DNA of 64,000 nt from Salinibaculum litoreum (GTDB taxonomy: Archaea; Halobacteriota; Halobacteria; Halobacteriales; Haloarculaceae): the NCBI GenBank assembly GCA_009789175.1, contig CP046866.1, positions 496,001 to 560,000 on the forward strand, written 5' to 3'. A program made the position numbers and the translations under genes. This document shows, piece by piece, positions 56,041-64,000 of this stretch. The notes beneath the pieces were generated by a model. That model saw only the letters and a program-made list of their open reading frames with translations. It searched no databases and was not told where the DNA came from. The number at the start of each line of letters is the position of its first letter. Within the stretch, counting starts at the first letter, position 1.

Positions 56041-57415
56041 CAGTCGATCACATCGACAGCCGCGTAACCTCGTCTGATGGCGGTGAATCAGATTGAACTG
56101 GTCGTGGAGCGTCTTCGAAGCGCTAGTGAGCGGGATCTTCGGCATGGACCGTCGCTGTCGGCGGCGGATCGCCGCCGACGCGACAGTGTCGCCACTCACG
56201 ACCGCTGTCCGGATCGGTGGACAGCTACCGGAAGAACCGGTCGTCGAGTGACTGGTTCGCTGGGACTGCTCTACGCACACCAAGCGCTGTCCAAGCGGCC
56301 CGCAACACCATCTCACAAAACTCCGCGAACGGCCATCTCCAGAGGCGGCGCCCCCCGCGGCGGGGCGCCGCCACGTACCTCCAATGCAGATACCGCCAGC
56401 TGTTCTGCAGCAACAGACTCACGACAAACATCACTAGCCGCAGGCCAGCGTCTTGAGAACTGGTGAACGCGAGGCTCTGCTTGGCTAATCGGTAGCTTGA
56501 CTCGATGCCGAAACGCTTGCTGTAGTGCTCTCGAGCATCTCGTGGTGTGTCGATGAACGGCGCGTCAGCGGCGTAGCCGTGACGCGCCACTCCGTGTTCA
56601 TCGTACCGCCCTTGCTGGTACACACAATCGATGAACACAGGGAACGTTACCTCGCCGGCGAGATCGTGCTCGATCTCGCGGCTCCAGCCCCTGTTGAGTT
56701 CGTTTTGAATCGTCTCGCCCCACTTGACAATCGGCATTGCATAGGCGTAGTTGTGGGCGTACAGCAGTCCGAGACAGGTGCTGTTGTAGAATCCACGATC
56801 AAGGTAGACGGCCTTGACGCTGAGGTCAAGGCCGTCGAGCAGTTCGAGAAACTCAGCGAGGACATCGCTGGTGGTGTCGCCAGCGACGAGCTGGCGCACC
56901 GCCAGCGTGTATCGTTTGTTGCGTACTCGTACGTACAGCGTCGCGTACGCATGAAACGTTGTGGTTCCTCGTTTCGCCTGCGAGAAGTACAGCGCCTCTG
57001 TCTCGTCTTCGTCGCCGTAGTAGGGATCGAGGTGGAGGTCTGCACAGACCTCCACCGGTCGATCTGGAAGTGTCGCAAGCGCATCTCGCTGCAGGAGCGT
57101 GTCCCCAACTGCCTCAACCGAGTCAAGCTCAAACTGCTCGGTGAGATGTCCCCGGACGGTATTGGCGTGTGGCGAGTCGCCGGTCGTTTCGCAGACGTGG
57201 TTGATTGAGGTCCCGCCGGCGCTGGCGCCGGCGAGGACCTCGTACAACGTCTCTGTCGTGACCTTGACGTCATCACCGAGGTCTATCGCAAGCTCTTCGT
57301 CGAGGCTGTTGACGACAAAATTAAGCAGGTGCTCTTCCTCTATTTCGCTGTCTGCTTCGGGTTGTTGCACATCCTCCCAAAGCAGACACTTCCTCTAACC
57401 CGATGTGATCGACTG
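56041..57415 (-). mobile_element. ISH3-family insertion sequence, copy C (1375 bp, inverted)
   Basis: Same length and ends as copies A and B but in the opposite orientation. Flanking five bases are aatct (left) and attct (right), not a duplication. It lies between the TA modules and the conjugation-like genes. Recombination between C and the inverted copies A or B would invert 37-46 kb of chromosome. Confidence 0.9.
56225..57370 (-). CDS. ISH3-family DDE transposase (copy C)
   Basis: Identical 381-residue transposase to copies A and B, on the minus strand. The candidate catalytic residues are intact (DLHLDPYYGDE, YLDRGFYN, GIESSYRLAK). All three genes are expected to be functional and able to act on one another's ends. 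Confidence 0.9.
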   Translation of the reverse strand: MQQPEADSEIEEEHLLNFVVNSLDEELAIDLGDDVKVTTETLYEVLAGASAGGTSINHVCETTGDSPHANTVRGHLTEQFELDSVEAVGDTLLQRDALATLPDRPVEVCADLHLDPYYGDEDETEALYFSQAKRGTTTFHAYATLYVRVRNKRYTLAVRQLVAGDTTSDVLAEFLELLDGLDLSVKAVYLDRGFYNSTCLGLLYAHNYAYAMPIVKWGETIQNELNRGWSREIEHDLAGEVTFPVFIDCVYQQGRYDEHGVARHGYAADAPFIDTPRDAREHYSKRFGIESSYRLAKQSLAFTSSQDAGLRLVMFVVSLLLQNSWRYLHWRYVAAPRRGGRRLWRWPFAEFCEMVLRAAWTALGVRRAVPANQSLDDRFFR

Positions 57416-57457
57416 ATTCTCTCCACACAGGTCCCGAGTAGGGAAACCAGCTGGATC

Positions 57458-59755
57458 ATGCTGGGGATTACGACAACCACACCACTCCCTGTTGAGGGAC
57501 CTATCGCTGCAACAGACGCCGGGTTGATAGATGCCTTCGCCACGATTCTCGTCACGGTTCAAGCGACGATTCTCGTCCTAGGGTTCATCGCACTGTTTGT
57601 CGGGTTCGGGCTGTACGTCCTAAAACCATCCGGAGCAGAGCGAGCGCAGGCCATCCTCTGGCGAGTTCCAATCATGCTCATCGGCGCATACGGCTTCATC
57701 TCGGTCTTTCGAGCCATCGGCTACATCCTGTTTAATTTCTCGCGTATCGACCGAGTCCCAACCGTATTCTTCGGCCCAGCTATTCTCACGTTTCCCGACC
57801 TCTCCCGATTCAGCACATTCGGCCGTGGCTTCAGCGTCACACCTACGACGGATACGGCGTACAATATTCTCCTCAACGGCCTCTTTCCCGCAGCCCAATT
57901 GACACTGTGGGCCATCGCTGTGACCATGCTAGTTGTTGGCGCTCTCACCTATGTCTTCGGTGACAAGAAGACTGGGCGCACGCGGTTCACGCGAGGTGGT
58001 ATCGCCTTTGCCGGTGCCTTACTCGTCCCCGCCATCTTGAGCGCGATTAGTTGGGTTATTCCAGAACTCGGCCCAGTCCAACTCATCGGTGGTGGCCCCT
58101 GGAGTGACATCGAAACAGCAGGCACGTTCGGTGAGCGGAACACGGACCTCCTATTGGCGCTTATTCGAGCAACAGACATGATTCTGCTGACGCTATTTGT
58201 CAGTGGATTTATAGCCCTGACTGACGCCCTCGTGAGATATATAACACGTGGCGAAATAGGCCAGTACAACGTCCCCCAAGTTGTCGGATTACTAATTGTC
58301 CTCTTTATCCCGTTGAGCATCCTCCGCGCCATCGTCGCCATCGTCCCTAGCATCAGTTCACTCCCAGGGACAGTCGTGACAGCCAACTACAGCGGGGGAG
58401 GTCTCGCCCTGGTTATCCCATTCGATGCCGCCGGCAACCTGACACCACGGATTGCACCGCTGGCACGGACACTGTCGAATTTTCTGAGCGTCGTCCAGGC
58501 AACATTACTGTTAGCCGGTATCCTGACCGCGTTCTACACCGTCGTCGTATATGCATTCGGCCAAGATACCGACGCCTTGTACCAGCGGGCTCGTGGCGTC
58601 GGTATTACACTAGTCACCGTCTACGCCTACTCGGCACTGTTCAAAGCTATTGGCTACGGAATTCCTGGAGCAACACTCGATAGTACCAGCCAGCAGCTGG
58701 CCATCATCTCAACTGTCACCTTCCCAGTTCAGTTTCTGCCCATCAGTCCAGGGCTCGGCATCTATACAGGAGTCGGCGAACGTCAATCCGTCATCGATGC
58801 ACTGAGTAACCTGTTCCTCATTAACCAACTGACACTATTCGTTCTTGCATGTGTCATGCTCATGTACGGCGTCGCCCAATTCGCTATTGGTCAGCAAGCA
58901 AGCGGGGAACACCCATCGATGGCAATCAGAGCTGCCAAGGTCGCCCTCATTGTCTTCATCATCAGCCCACTGCTGGAAGCCATCAGCTGGATAGCAACCG
59001 GGACAAGCGTTTCTAGCTCGTCTATTGACATCGCACTCGCCGGTAACGAGGTTGCGGTCGTATCACTCCCATCCATTGCACTCGTCGGTATTTCCGTCAA
59101 CACCGTGCTTGGTATCGGAGCGAACTACGACGCTAGTATACAAGCCGTAGAACGTGCCACAGGAATCTCGATAGCATCAGTCGCCACCATTGCCTTCGTG
59201 GGTATCATGTTCGGTCTGTTGCTATACTCCGATAATTTCAAACTCAGTGGCCGGAACGCAAAACTTAGCGAATACAGTCAACACCTTATCTGGGCGATGG
59301 GATTGTTGCTTATCATCACTTTCGCACTCCCGCCAGTACTGGCTACCGCTGGGTGGGTAGCAACGGGCGAACCAACAGAAACTGGCCAAGAGCTCTCTGG
59401 ATCGGGTACTACAGTCGAAACATTCAGCACGGACAATCACGGATGGAAAGCCGCTTCCGGGACACTCACCCGAACAGAAATAGAGGGTGACAACAAACTC
59501 CTCATTGATGGTGTCGGACGCAAAGAATACACCACACCAGAGTTAGGCGTCAACAAAAACGGCACCACAACTGTGGTAGTCATCACAACGAACACGACAG
59601 CGGCAATCACCATCCGGAACAACGGCGCAACCTACTCATCACAGACTGTCGACAGTGGTCAACACGCACTTCCCGTCCCAGACGGAGAACATACTATCAC
59701 TGTCGCTGGCACTAATGTCGCCGTCGACGACATCACTTATCGGGTCTACTTGTGA
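57458..59755 (+). CDS. Polytopic membrane protein of six VirB2/TrbC-like hairpins with external beta domain
   Basis: The start MLGITTTTPLP (765 residues) is the first ATG after the IS. The protein repeats one unit six times: a hydrophobic helix, a short basic/polar cytoplasmic loop, a second helix ending in a small-residue and aromatic motif. Second-helix ends are FRAIGYI (about 84), LSAISWV (194), LRAIVAI (289), FKAIGYG (395), LEAISWIATG (506) and LATAGWVATG (628). First-helix and loop parts include LYVLKPSGAERAQ, TYVFGDKKTGRTR, VRYITRGEIGQ, VYAFGQDTDALYQ and QFAIGQQASGEHP. The last unit is followed by a 125-residue external domain rich in Thr/Asn (about 640-765). The next gene encodes one such hairpin as a free pilin. 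I infer a membrane platform or pilus component; no family is known to me. Confidence 0.75.
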   Translation: MLGITTTTPLPVEGPIAATDAGLIDAFATILVTVQATILVLGFIALFVGFGLYVLKPSGAERAQAILWRVPIMLIGAYGFISVFRAIGYILFNFSRIDRVPTVFFGPAILTFPDLSRFSTFGRGFSVTPTTDTAYNILLNGLFPAAQLTLWAIAVTMLVVGALTYVFGDKKTGRTRFTRGGIAFAGALLVPAILSAISWVIPELGPVQLIGGGPWSDIETAGTFGERNTDLLLALIRATDMILLTLFVSGFIALTDALVRYITRGEIGQYNVPQVVGLLIVLFIPLSILRAIVAIVPSISSLPGTVVTANYSGGGLALVIPFDAAGNLTPRIAPLARTLSNFLSVVQATLLLAGILTAFYTVVVYAFGQDTDALYQRARGVGITLVTVYAYSALFKAIGYGIPGATLDSTSQQLAIISTVTFPVQFLPISPGLGIYTGVGERQSVIDALSNLFLINQLTLFVLACVMLMYGVAQFAIGQQASGEHPSMAIRAAKVALIVFIISPLLEAISWIATGTSVSSSSIDIALAGNEVAVVSLPSIALVGISVNTVLGIGANYDASIQAVERATGISIASVATIAFVGIMFGLLLYSDNFKLSGRNAKLSEYSQHLIWAMGLLLIITFALPPVLATAGWVATGEPTETGQELSGSGTTVETFSTDNHGWKAASGTLTRTEIEGDNKLLIDGVGRKEYTTPELGVNKNGTTTVVVITTNTTAAITIRNNGATYSSQTVDSGQHALPVPDGEHTITVAGTNVAVDDITYRVYL

Positions 59756-59869
59756 GGAACATCTCACTTCATTAGCACACAACACAAACGGTCCAACAAT
59801 CAAGAGCATATAATAACCATCAATGACCGTAAAGCACATTTAGTTGCAGTGTCCAGTAGCGACTATACG

Positions 59870-60286
59870 ATGGGTGGCGAATCGGCACAGACGACCGTCT
59901 CCAATACGTCCAACAGTATGTTTGCTAGCCGACTGCGCCTACACAGACTGAAGCGAGTCACGAGACGGGCCGGGGTTACGTTACTCCCCATTGGTATCAT
60001 CGCACTCGTCATCCTCGTTGAACCAGCCGCCGCTCAGACTGATGTCTCCGACCTTGAGATTTTCAACGTCATCGACCGAATGCACCGAGCTCTGCGAAAC
60101 ATCCTCTATCTCAGTACCCCGGCGGTATTTCTTATCGGCCTCGGTGCGTGGGCGCTAACCAAACGCAACTCCGGGTACGCCGCGATAGGGCAGAATATCG
60201 CCCTGAAGTCCCTCGCCGCATTCGGCATCGCACTCGGCATTGAGGTTTTCTTTCAGGCTGCCGCCTGGGTCGCAACAGCAGTTTGA
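59870..60286 (+). CDS. VirB2/TrbC-like pilin
   Basis: From ATG (MGGESAQTTVSNTSN) the product has 138 residues; a GTG 21 bp upstream is possible. It has a long basic N-terminus (RLHRLKRVTRRAG) and a signal helix TLLPIGIIALVILVEPAAAQ with a typical AxA site. The mature part is a short helix and a hairpin: NILYLSTPAVFLIGLGAWAL, a basic loop TKRNSGYAAIGQN, and IALKSLAAFGIALGIEVFFQ ending AAAWVATAV. This is the topology of conjugative-pilus subunits and of archaeal CedA1-like pilins. A TATA-like cata-taataac lies about 60 bp upstream. Confidence 0.75.
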   Translation: MGGESAQTTVSNTSNSMFASRLRLHRLKRVTRRAGVTLLPIGIIALVILVEPAAAQTDVSDLEIFNVIDRMHRALRNILYLSTPAVFLIGLGAWALTKRNSGYAAIGQNIALKSLAAFGIALGIEVFFQAAAWVATAV

Positions 60287-60491
60287 GAATTACAACGCGA
60301 CGATCAATATAGGGGCCTCAAATCCTCCCAAACACAACCATCAGCCTCACAGCCCACTCAGTAGAAGACCTCAAGAAGCGTAAGAAAGACAATTACGAAT
60401 CATCTGTCTGAGCATCAAAAGCTATCAAGAAGCGTTAGTGACTCATTAGACCGTAATGGTTTTGAGGATTGCCCCGCCACTTTCTCGTGCG

Positions 60492-60779
60492 ATGTCTAGC
60501 AGCGGCGGCGACGCGGTTAGCAACAGCAGTACAGCCAGCAAAAACGACACTACGGTCATCAATTCAGTAACGTGCATCAAGCACGAGAACGACGGTGTCC
60601 AAGGTGTCGGGACAATAGATAACGATGGAACAATTGCGTACCTCTTCAGGAAAGAACGCAGTGAAGAACCATTCATGGTTCTCGCTACGGATGCCCCACA
60701 AGGGTTTGTCCCTGAAGGAGCTCCAAGACACGATGTTCCTGAAGAAATACGCATTGAACAGGGGGCTCTCGCTAAGTGA
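60492..60779 (+). CDS. Hypothetical protein (95 aa)
   Basis: From MSSSGGDAVSNSSTASKND the frame has 95 residues. A Ser/Asn-rich start leads to a small beta-type region: NSVTCIKHENDGVQGVGTIDNDGTIAYLFRKER then EEPFMVLATDAPQGFVPEG. The minus-strand frame over the same bases is also open but looks less natural. It follows the pilin gene by 205 bp with no visible gene between. Function unknown. Confidence 0.45.
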   Translation: MSSSGGDAVSNSSTASKNDTTVINSVTCIKHENDGVQGVGTIDNDGTIAYLFRKERSEEPFMVLATDAPQGFVPEGAPRHDVPEEIRIEQGALAK

Positions 60780-60840
60780 ACTTACTGGCGAGACGCGAAC
60801 AACCAACGAACCCCGGCCAGGGTTATTGCTTGTTCCTGCC

Positions 60841-60886
60841 CAGCTACTTCTTTACAAGAGGTCTCACACCTCTTGTACCGTAGCTG
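60841..60886. repeat. Strong stem-loop (possible terminator or RNA structure)
   Basis: A 9-bp perfect inner stem (tacaagagg at 60853-60861 with cctcttgta at 60869-60877) has a 7-nt loop. An outer 6-bp pair (cagcta at 60841-60846 with tagctg at 60881-60886) extends it. It lies in a 270-bp gap after the 95-residue ORF. It could end transcription from the pilin unit or be a small structured RNA. Confidence 0.5.
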
Positions 60887-61046
60887 GCTCCTCCCAATTC
60901 CATCCACAAGATAACCACATAACGACCCGATTAGCATAACTTCCGTAACGACACATCATCAACACCTTTCAGAACGATACCACGGAGAGGCATTGCTGGT
61001 TTCGGAGCTAATTGTCACACGCCATCACAGCCAATATACGTGACAA

Positions 61047-61844
61047 ATGACTAGAGATTGTGGTCCTCGGAGCTGGTCCGAGCCGCCACAGCCCATTCGC
61101 TGTGCCAGTCGGACAACCGACCGCCCAGCAGAGTTACAGCGTCTCTATGAGCTCTTGGCCACCCTCAACGGCGTCGCCGGCCACCACTATCTTCGGAATT
61201 ACGACACCGACGCCTATCCCGACAGAGGCATCTATTTTGTCTTCTCCGCGGGGACGAACCTCGACCAGCCGCCCGAGACGTGGGAGTTGACACGCATCGG
61301 AACCATCGGCGTAAGCGAGGGCAGCACCGCGACCCTCTCACAACGACTCCGACAGCACCGCGGGACGGCATCCTCAAAGTACGGTCAGAATGGTGGGAAC
61401 CACCGTGGAAGCGTGTTCCGTCGCTGGGTTGGGGAAGCCTTCATCAATCGGATGGAAGCCATCGAAACCTACCCGTACTGGGGGGAGACCACCGCCGACC
61501 TCCCGGATGTCCAGCGGGTCCGCAGAGAGGAACACCAACTGGAACAGCAGGTATCAGCGTACATCCGCAATCTCCCGCTGCTCGTCGTCAATGTCCCTGG
61601 AGAGGCAACGAAGACCAGTGACAGAGCCTACATCGAGAAAAATCTCATCGGCCTGGTCTCCCAGCAGCGCCGACAGGCTGACATCTCGATAACTGGCTGG
61701 CTGGGAAACGACGCACGGCACGAGATTCGACGCTCCGGGCTGTGGAACGTCGCCCACATCAACGGCCTATACGACACCGGAGCGCTAGACCGTCTCGAAG
61801 CCTGCATCACCGAAAACCACAGCTCACCCGAGAATAACAACTGA
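61047..61844 (+). CDS. GIY-YIG-like nuclease-domain protein
   Basis: The 265-residue protein has a GIY-YIG-like arrangement: RGIYFVFSAG (GIY part, about 60-69), then RIGTIGVSEGSTATLSQRLRQHRG (YIG-like part with Arg/His in place of the usual RxxxH), FRRWVGEAFINR and ESR/E-region IEKNLIGLVSQQRR. These match the order of strands and catalytic residues of GIY-YIG nucleases, although the strict GIY-x10-YIG text is altered. It might cut DNA or RNA; in a conjugation-like setting, processing of transferred DNA is possible. The N-terminal 25 residues look non-native, so a later start may be used. Confidence 0.6.
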   Translation: MTRDCGPRSWSEPPQPIRCASRTTDRPAELQRLYELLATLNGVAGHHYLRNYDTDAYPDRGIYFVFSAGTNLDQPPETWELTRIGTIGVSEGSTATLSQRLRQHRGTASSKYGQNGGNHRGSVFRRWVGEAFINRMEAIETYPYWGETTADLPDVQRVRREEHQLEQQVSAYIRNLPLLVVNVPGEATKTSDRAYIEKNLIGLVSQQRRQADISITGWLGNDARHEIRRSGLWNVAHINGLYDTGALDRLEACITENHSSPENNN

Positions 61845-62014
61845 TACCACCACGAGCGACAGCCACGAGCAAGAGACGGCATAGCAGACAACCTCACCAG
61901 TGTTGGAAAGACAGCGTGGGAACACAATGGAGCAGTGGGTTCGTTCGTCATTTTACGAGCCCGTGTGGCGATGGATTTATACTATCGCTGACCATCAGCA
62001 CGTGTTAGGACAGC

Positions 62015-62335
62015 ATGGAACTGCGAGAGCACCTCACAACAGTCGTCAAGCGAGTTGATGACCGACTCCCTAAAAACTGTACGCGGGAGCACAGCGTCAT
62101 CCTCATCGCCAAGACGATACGGCGACCCCTAGCTGTCATGGTGGCTGGGTTCTGGTTGGCACTGGGGATACCGCTGGTACTCTCTCGGTTCCCATTAGCA
62201 TTCGCACCGATAGCGTGGCGGGTATTCCTCTGGGGCCTCGTGGTAGCACTCTTACTGACGGCATTCGTGTTGAGCCTCCAGGCTCTCATCATCAAAGCTC
62301 GGTATCGCATTCACAACCGGACGGTGCCACGATGA
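62015..62335 (+). CDS. Two-helix membrane protein (106 aa)
   Basis: The 106-residue protein has a charged N-terminus (MELREHLTTVVKRVDDRLPKN) and two helices (PLAVMVAGFWLALGIPLVLS and WRVFLWGLVVALLLTAFVLSLQ), ending in a basic tail IIKARYRIHNRTVPR. A hairpin with basic end is like the other small membrane proteins of this segment but lacks the pilin signal. It lies 63 bp before the Hsp70 gene and probably shares its transcript. Confidence 0.6.
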   Translation: MELREHLTTVVKRVDDRLPKNCTREHSVILIAKTIRRPLAVMVAGFWLALGIPLVLSRFPLAFAPIAWRVFLWGLVVALLLTAFVLSLQALIIKARYRIHNRTVPR

Positions 62336-62398
62336 CTGGCAGCCAATGTGGCCCCACACTACGGGGCAGCCAGCAAACGGACACAGGAGCAAGAACCT

Positions 62399-64000
62399 AT
62401 GACTGATGGACCAATCCTCGGTATCGACCTTGGGACGACCAACAGCGTGATGACCGTGTATCAGGAGGACGGCCCGAAAGTCGTCCTGAACTCCCGACGT
62501 GACCGCATTACGCCGTCAGTCGTCACCTATACTGATTCAGAGACGCTTATCGGGCAGCCAGCGGATAACGTTCGGAAGCGGTATCCCGGCAAGACACTGG
62601 AGCAGGTGAAAAAAGATATCGGCAAGGACTGGGAAGACGACCGCGACAAGCGAGACAAGTACACGATAGATGGGAAGATGTACTCGCCGGTCGATGTCTC
62701 TGAAGAGATTCTGCGGAAGCTCAAACGCGATGCTGAAGACTTCTTCCAGGACAGCATCTCACGGTGTATCATCACGGTCCCCGCAGGGTGGGGAAACGCA
62801 GAGCGTGAGGCAACGAAGATTGCCGCCGAGCGGGCTGGGTTCGAAGTCGAACGTCTACTGCATGAACCGAGTGCGGCGGCGATTGCATATGGTATCGACA
62901 TCTACGAGGAGCAGACACTGTTCGTCTACGATCTCGGTGGCGGAACCTTCGACGCGTCTGTCCTCGAGGTGGGCGGTGGTATCTGTGAGGCCAACGCGAC
63001 CGGAACAGCTGCTGTCGGCGGCAGCGACTGTGACGAGGCGCTCTACGAATTTGCGCTGGACGCCTTCGAGGAGGACCACGGCACGCGCCCCGCCGATGAT
63101 GACCACGAAGCCCGACAGCGGCTCCTCGAAGAGGTCCGCAAGAAGAAGCACGAGCTGTCGAACCGCGAGGAAGTGACCATCCGCATCCCGTTCTTCTGCG
63201 AAGACCAACAGGGTGAGCCACAGGACCTCGAAGTCGATGTGGACCGCGAGGAGTTCACAGGCCTCATCAGCGGCATCCTCTCGAAAACCCGGGAGAAGAC
63301 ACAGCAGGTCGTCGACGCCTCGGATTACGACTACCGTGATATCGACTCCGTCCTGTTAATTGGTGGCGCGACGCAAATGCCACAGGTTGATGACATCATC
63401 GACGGGATGTTCGAGTCGCCAGTCCAGGGTAACATCAACCCGGACGAAACGGTAGCACTCGGGGCAGGTATCCAAGCCGGCATCGAGAGCGGCTCGGTCA
63501 AGGATATGATGGTCATCGACGTGACGCCACTCTCATTCGGTATCAAGGTTAAAGGCGGACTGTTCGAGCGCGTCATCGAGCGGTCGACGCGCATCCCCAC
63601 GGAAGTGACACAGGACTTTACGACATCGGAGGACAACCAACGGCGTATCAGCGTCGAAGTCTATCAGGGCGAGCGCGAGATAGCCGACCACAATCACCAC
63701 GTCGGTGGGTTCGTCCTTAGCGGTATCCCGCCGGCTCCGGCTGGCGTCCCCAATATCAAGGTGCGGTTTAGCATCGACGACGACGGCATCATCTCTGTCG
63801 AAGCAGTGGACACCGGCACTGGAAACAGTCAGCACCTGGAAATCTCGGAAGGGCTCTCTCTGACCGGGCGGGAAATCGAACGACAGAAAGCAGAAGCCCG
63901 GCGACTCTCCGAGTACGACCAGAAGTATCGCCGGCACACGACCACCGTCAACCAAGCCGAGGAAGCCATCTCGCGTGCCCAGACGCTCATCAACAAGAAC
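62399..64000 (+). CDS. Accessory Hsp70 (DnaK-like), 3' end outside window
   Basis: From ATG ([21 protein letters not shown]) the frame is open to the window edge (534 codons). The nucleotide-binding domain is complete, with [26 protein letters not shown] and SVLLIGGATQMPQV, then [20 protein letters not shown] and the substrate domain (QGEREIADHNHHVGGFVLSG). It differs from the genome's DnaK at 47506 in many positions (for example PAGWGNAEREAT for [12 protein letters not shown], and HEPSAAAIAYGID for [13 protein letters not shown]), so it is a separate lineage, not a copy. Lying with pilin-like genes, it may serve the membrane system or protect transferred DNA or proteins; this is inference. 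Confidence 0.88.
   Translation, partial: MTDGPILGIDLGTTNSVMTVYQEDGPKVVLNSRRDRITPSVVTYTDSETLIGQPADNVRKRYPGKTLEQVKKDIGKDWEDDRDKRDKYTIDGKMYSPVDVSEEILRKLKRDAEDFFQDSISRCIITVPAGWGNAEREATKIAAERAGFEVERLLHEPSAAAIAYGIDIYEEQTLFVYDLGGGTFDASVLEVGGGICEANATGTAAVGGSDCDEALYEFALDAFEEDHGTRPADDDHEARQRLLEEVRKKKHELSNREEVTIRIPFFCEDQQGEPQDLEVDVDREEFTGLISGILSKTREKTQQVVDASDYDYRDIDSVLLIGGATQMPQVDDIIDGMFESPVQGNINPDETVALGAGIQAGIESGSVKDMMVIDVTPLSFGIKVKGGLFERVIERSTRIPTEVTQDFTTSEDNQRRISVEVYQGEREIADHNHHVGGFVLSGIPPAPAGVPNIKVRFSIDDDGIISVEAVDTGTGNSQHLEISEGLSLTGREIERQKAEARRLSEYDQKYRRHTTTVNQAEEAISRAQTLINKN

Noticed and set aside
57329-57457. N-terminal extension of the hexa-hairpin protein into ISH3 copy C
   Set aside because: These codons are antisense to the transposase; the first ATG outside the IS gives a sensible membrane protein.
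60446-60754. Minus-strand frame with a hydrophobic stretch opposite the 95-aa ORF
   Set aside because: Its N-terminal half has shadow-like composition and no promoter; the plus-strand frame fits the direction of neighbouring genes, though certainty is low.

Overview
The window is haloarchaeal chromosome or megaplasmid. Its proteins are acidic and GC-rich-coded. It carries archaeal core machinery (family B DNA polymerase, Mre11-Rad50, proteasome-activating nucleotidase), haloarchaeal Tat lipoproteins and pilins, BRE/TATA-type promoters and an ISH3-type insertion sequence. A dense core segment (about 19.9-54.1 kb) is flanked by two accessory segments with lower GC, more intergenic space, recombinases, IS copies and stability modules.

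Left accessory segment (1-19.8 kb). It opens with a PLD-nuclease/SNF2-helicase fusion running off the left edge. Next come two divergently transcribed radical-SAM paralogues and a TcmP-like methyltransferase-fold protein, a locus that looks like an uncharacterised nucleic-acid-modification or defence system. After small regulators and a Cas4-like nuclease whose 3' end is cut off by an ISH3-family element (copy A), there is a tyrosine recombinase overlapping a serine recombinase, hypothetical genes, a lipoprotein, and a second integrase split by ISH3 copy B with a clean 5-bp target duplication. The segment ends at about 19.8 kb in fragments resembling a tRNA 3' end, a plausible integration scar.

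Core segment (19.9-54.1 kb). In order: two LamG-type IV pilins, an archaellin/pilin-like protein, a copper and iron cluster (CopA, Lrp-TRASH regulator, two DtxR-type regulators, a 47-residue membrane peptide, ferritin-like protein, UspA), sufCBD, intein-containing PolB, mre11-rad50, PAN, then grpE/dnaK/dnaJ with a membrane protein and a DCC-type thiol oxidoreductase between grpE and dnaK. Small membrane proteins and an aldo/keto reductase follow.

Right accessory segment (54.2-64 kb). Three copies of a roughly 50-bp repeat separate two same-strand toxin-antitoxin-type modules (a frameshifted Doc/Fic gene with a 46-codon ORF, and UPF0175-PIN). ISH3 copy C, inverted relative to A and B, cuts off what would be the next unit. 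Beyond it lies a 765-residue membrane protein that reads as six consecutive VirB2/TrbC-like two-helix hairpins. A free-standing VirB2-like pilin follows, then a GIY-YIG-like protein, a two-helix membrane protein and a second, divergent Hsp70 that leaves the window. This is the most unusual part of the window and may be a conjugation-like system not previously described in haloarchaea.

The three ISH3 copies have the same length (1375 bp) and encode identical transposases. Only copy B has a matching target duplication, so copies A and C probably mark rearrangement junctions. I saw no rRNA, intact tRNA or CRISPR array.
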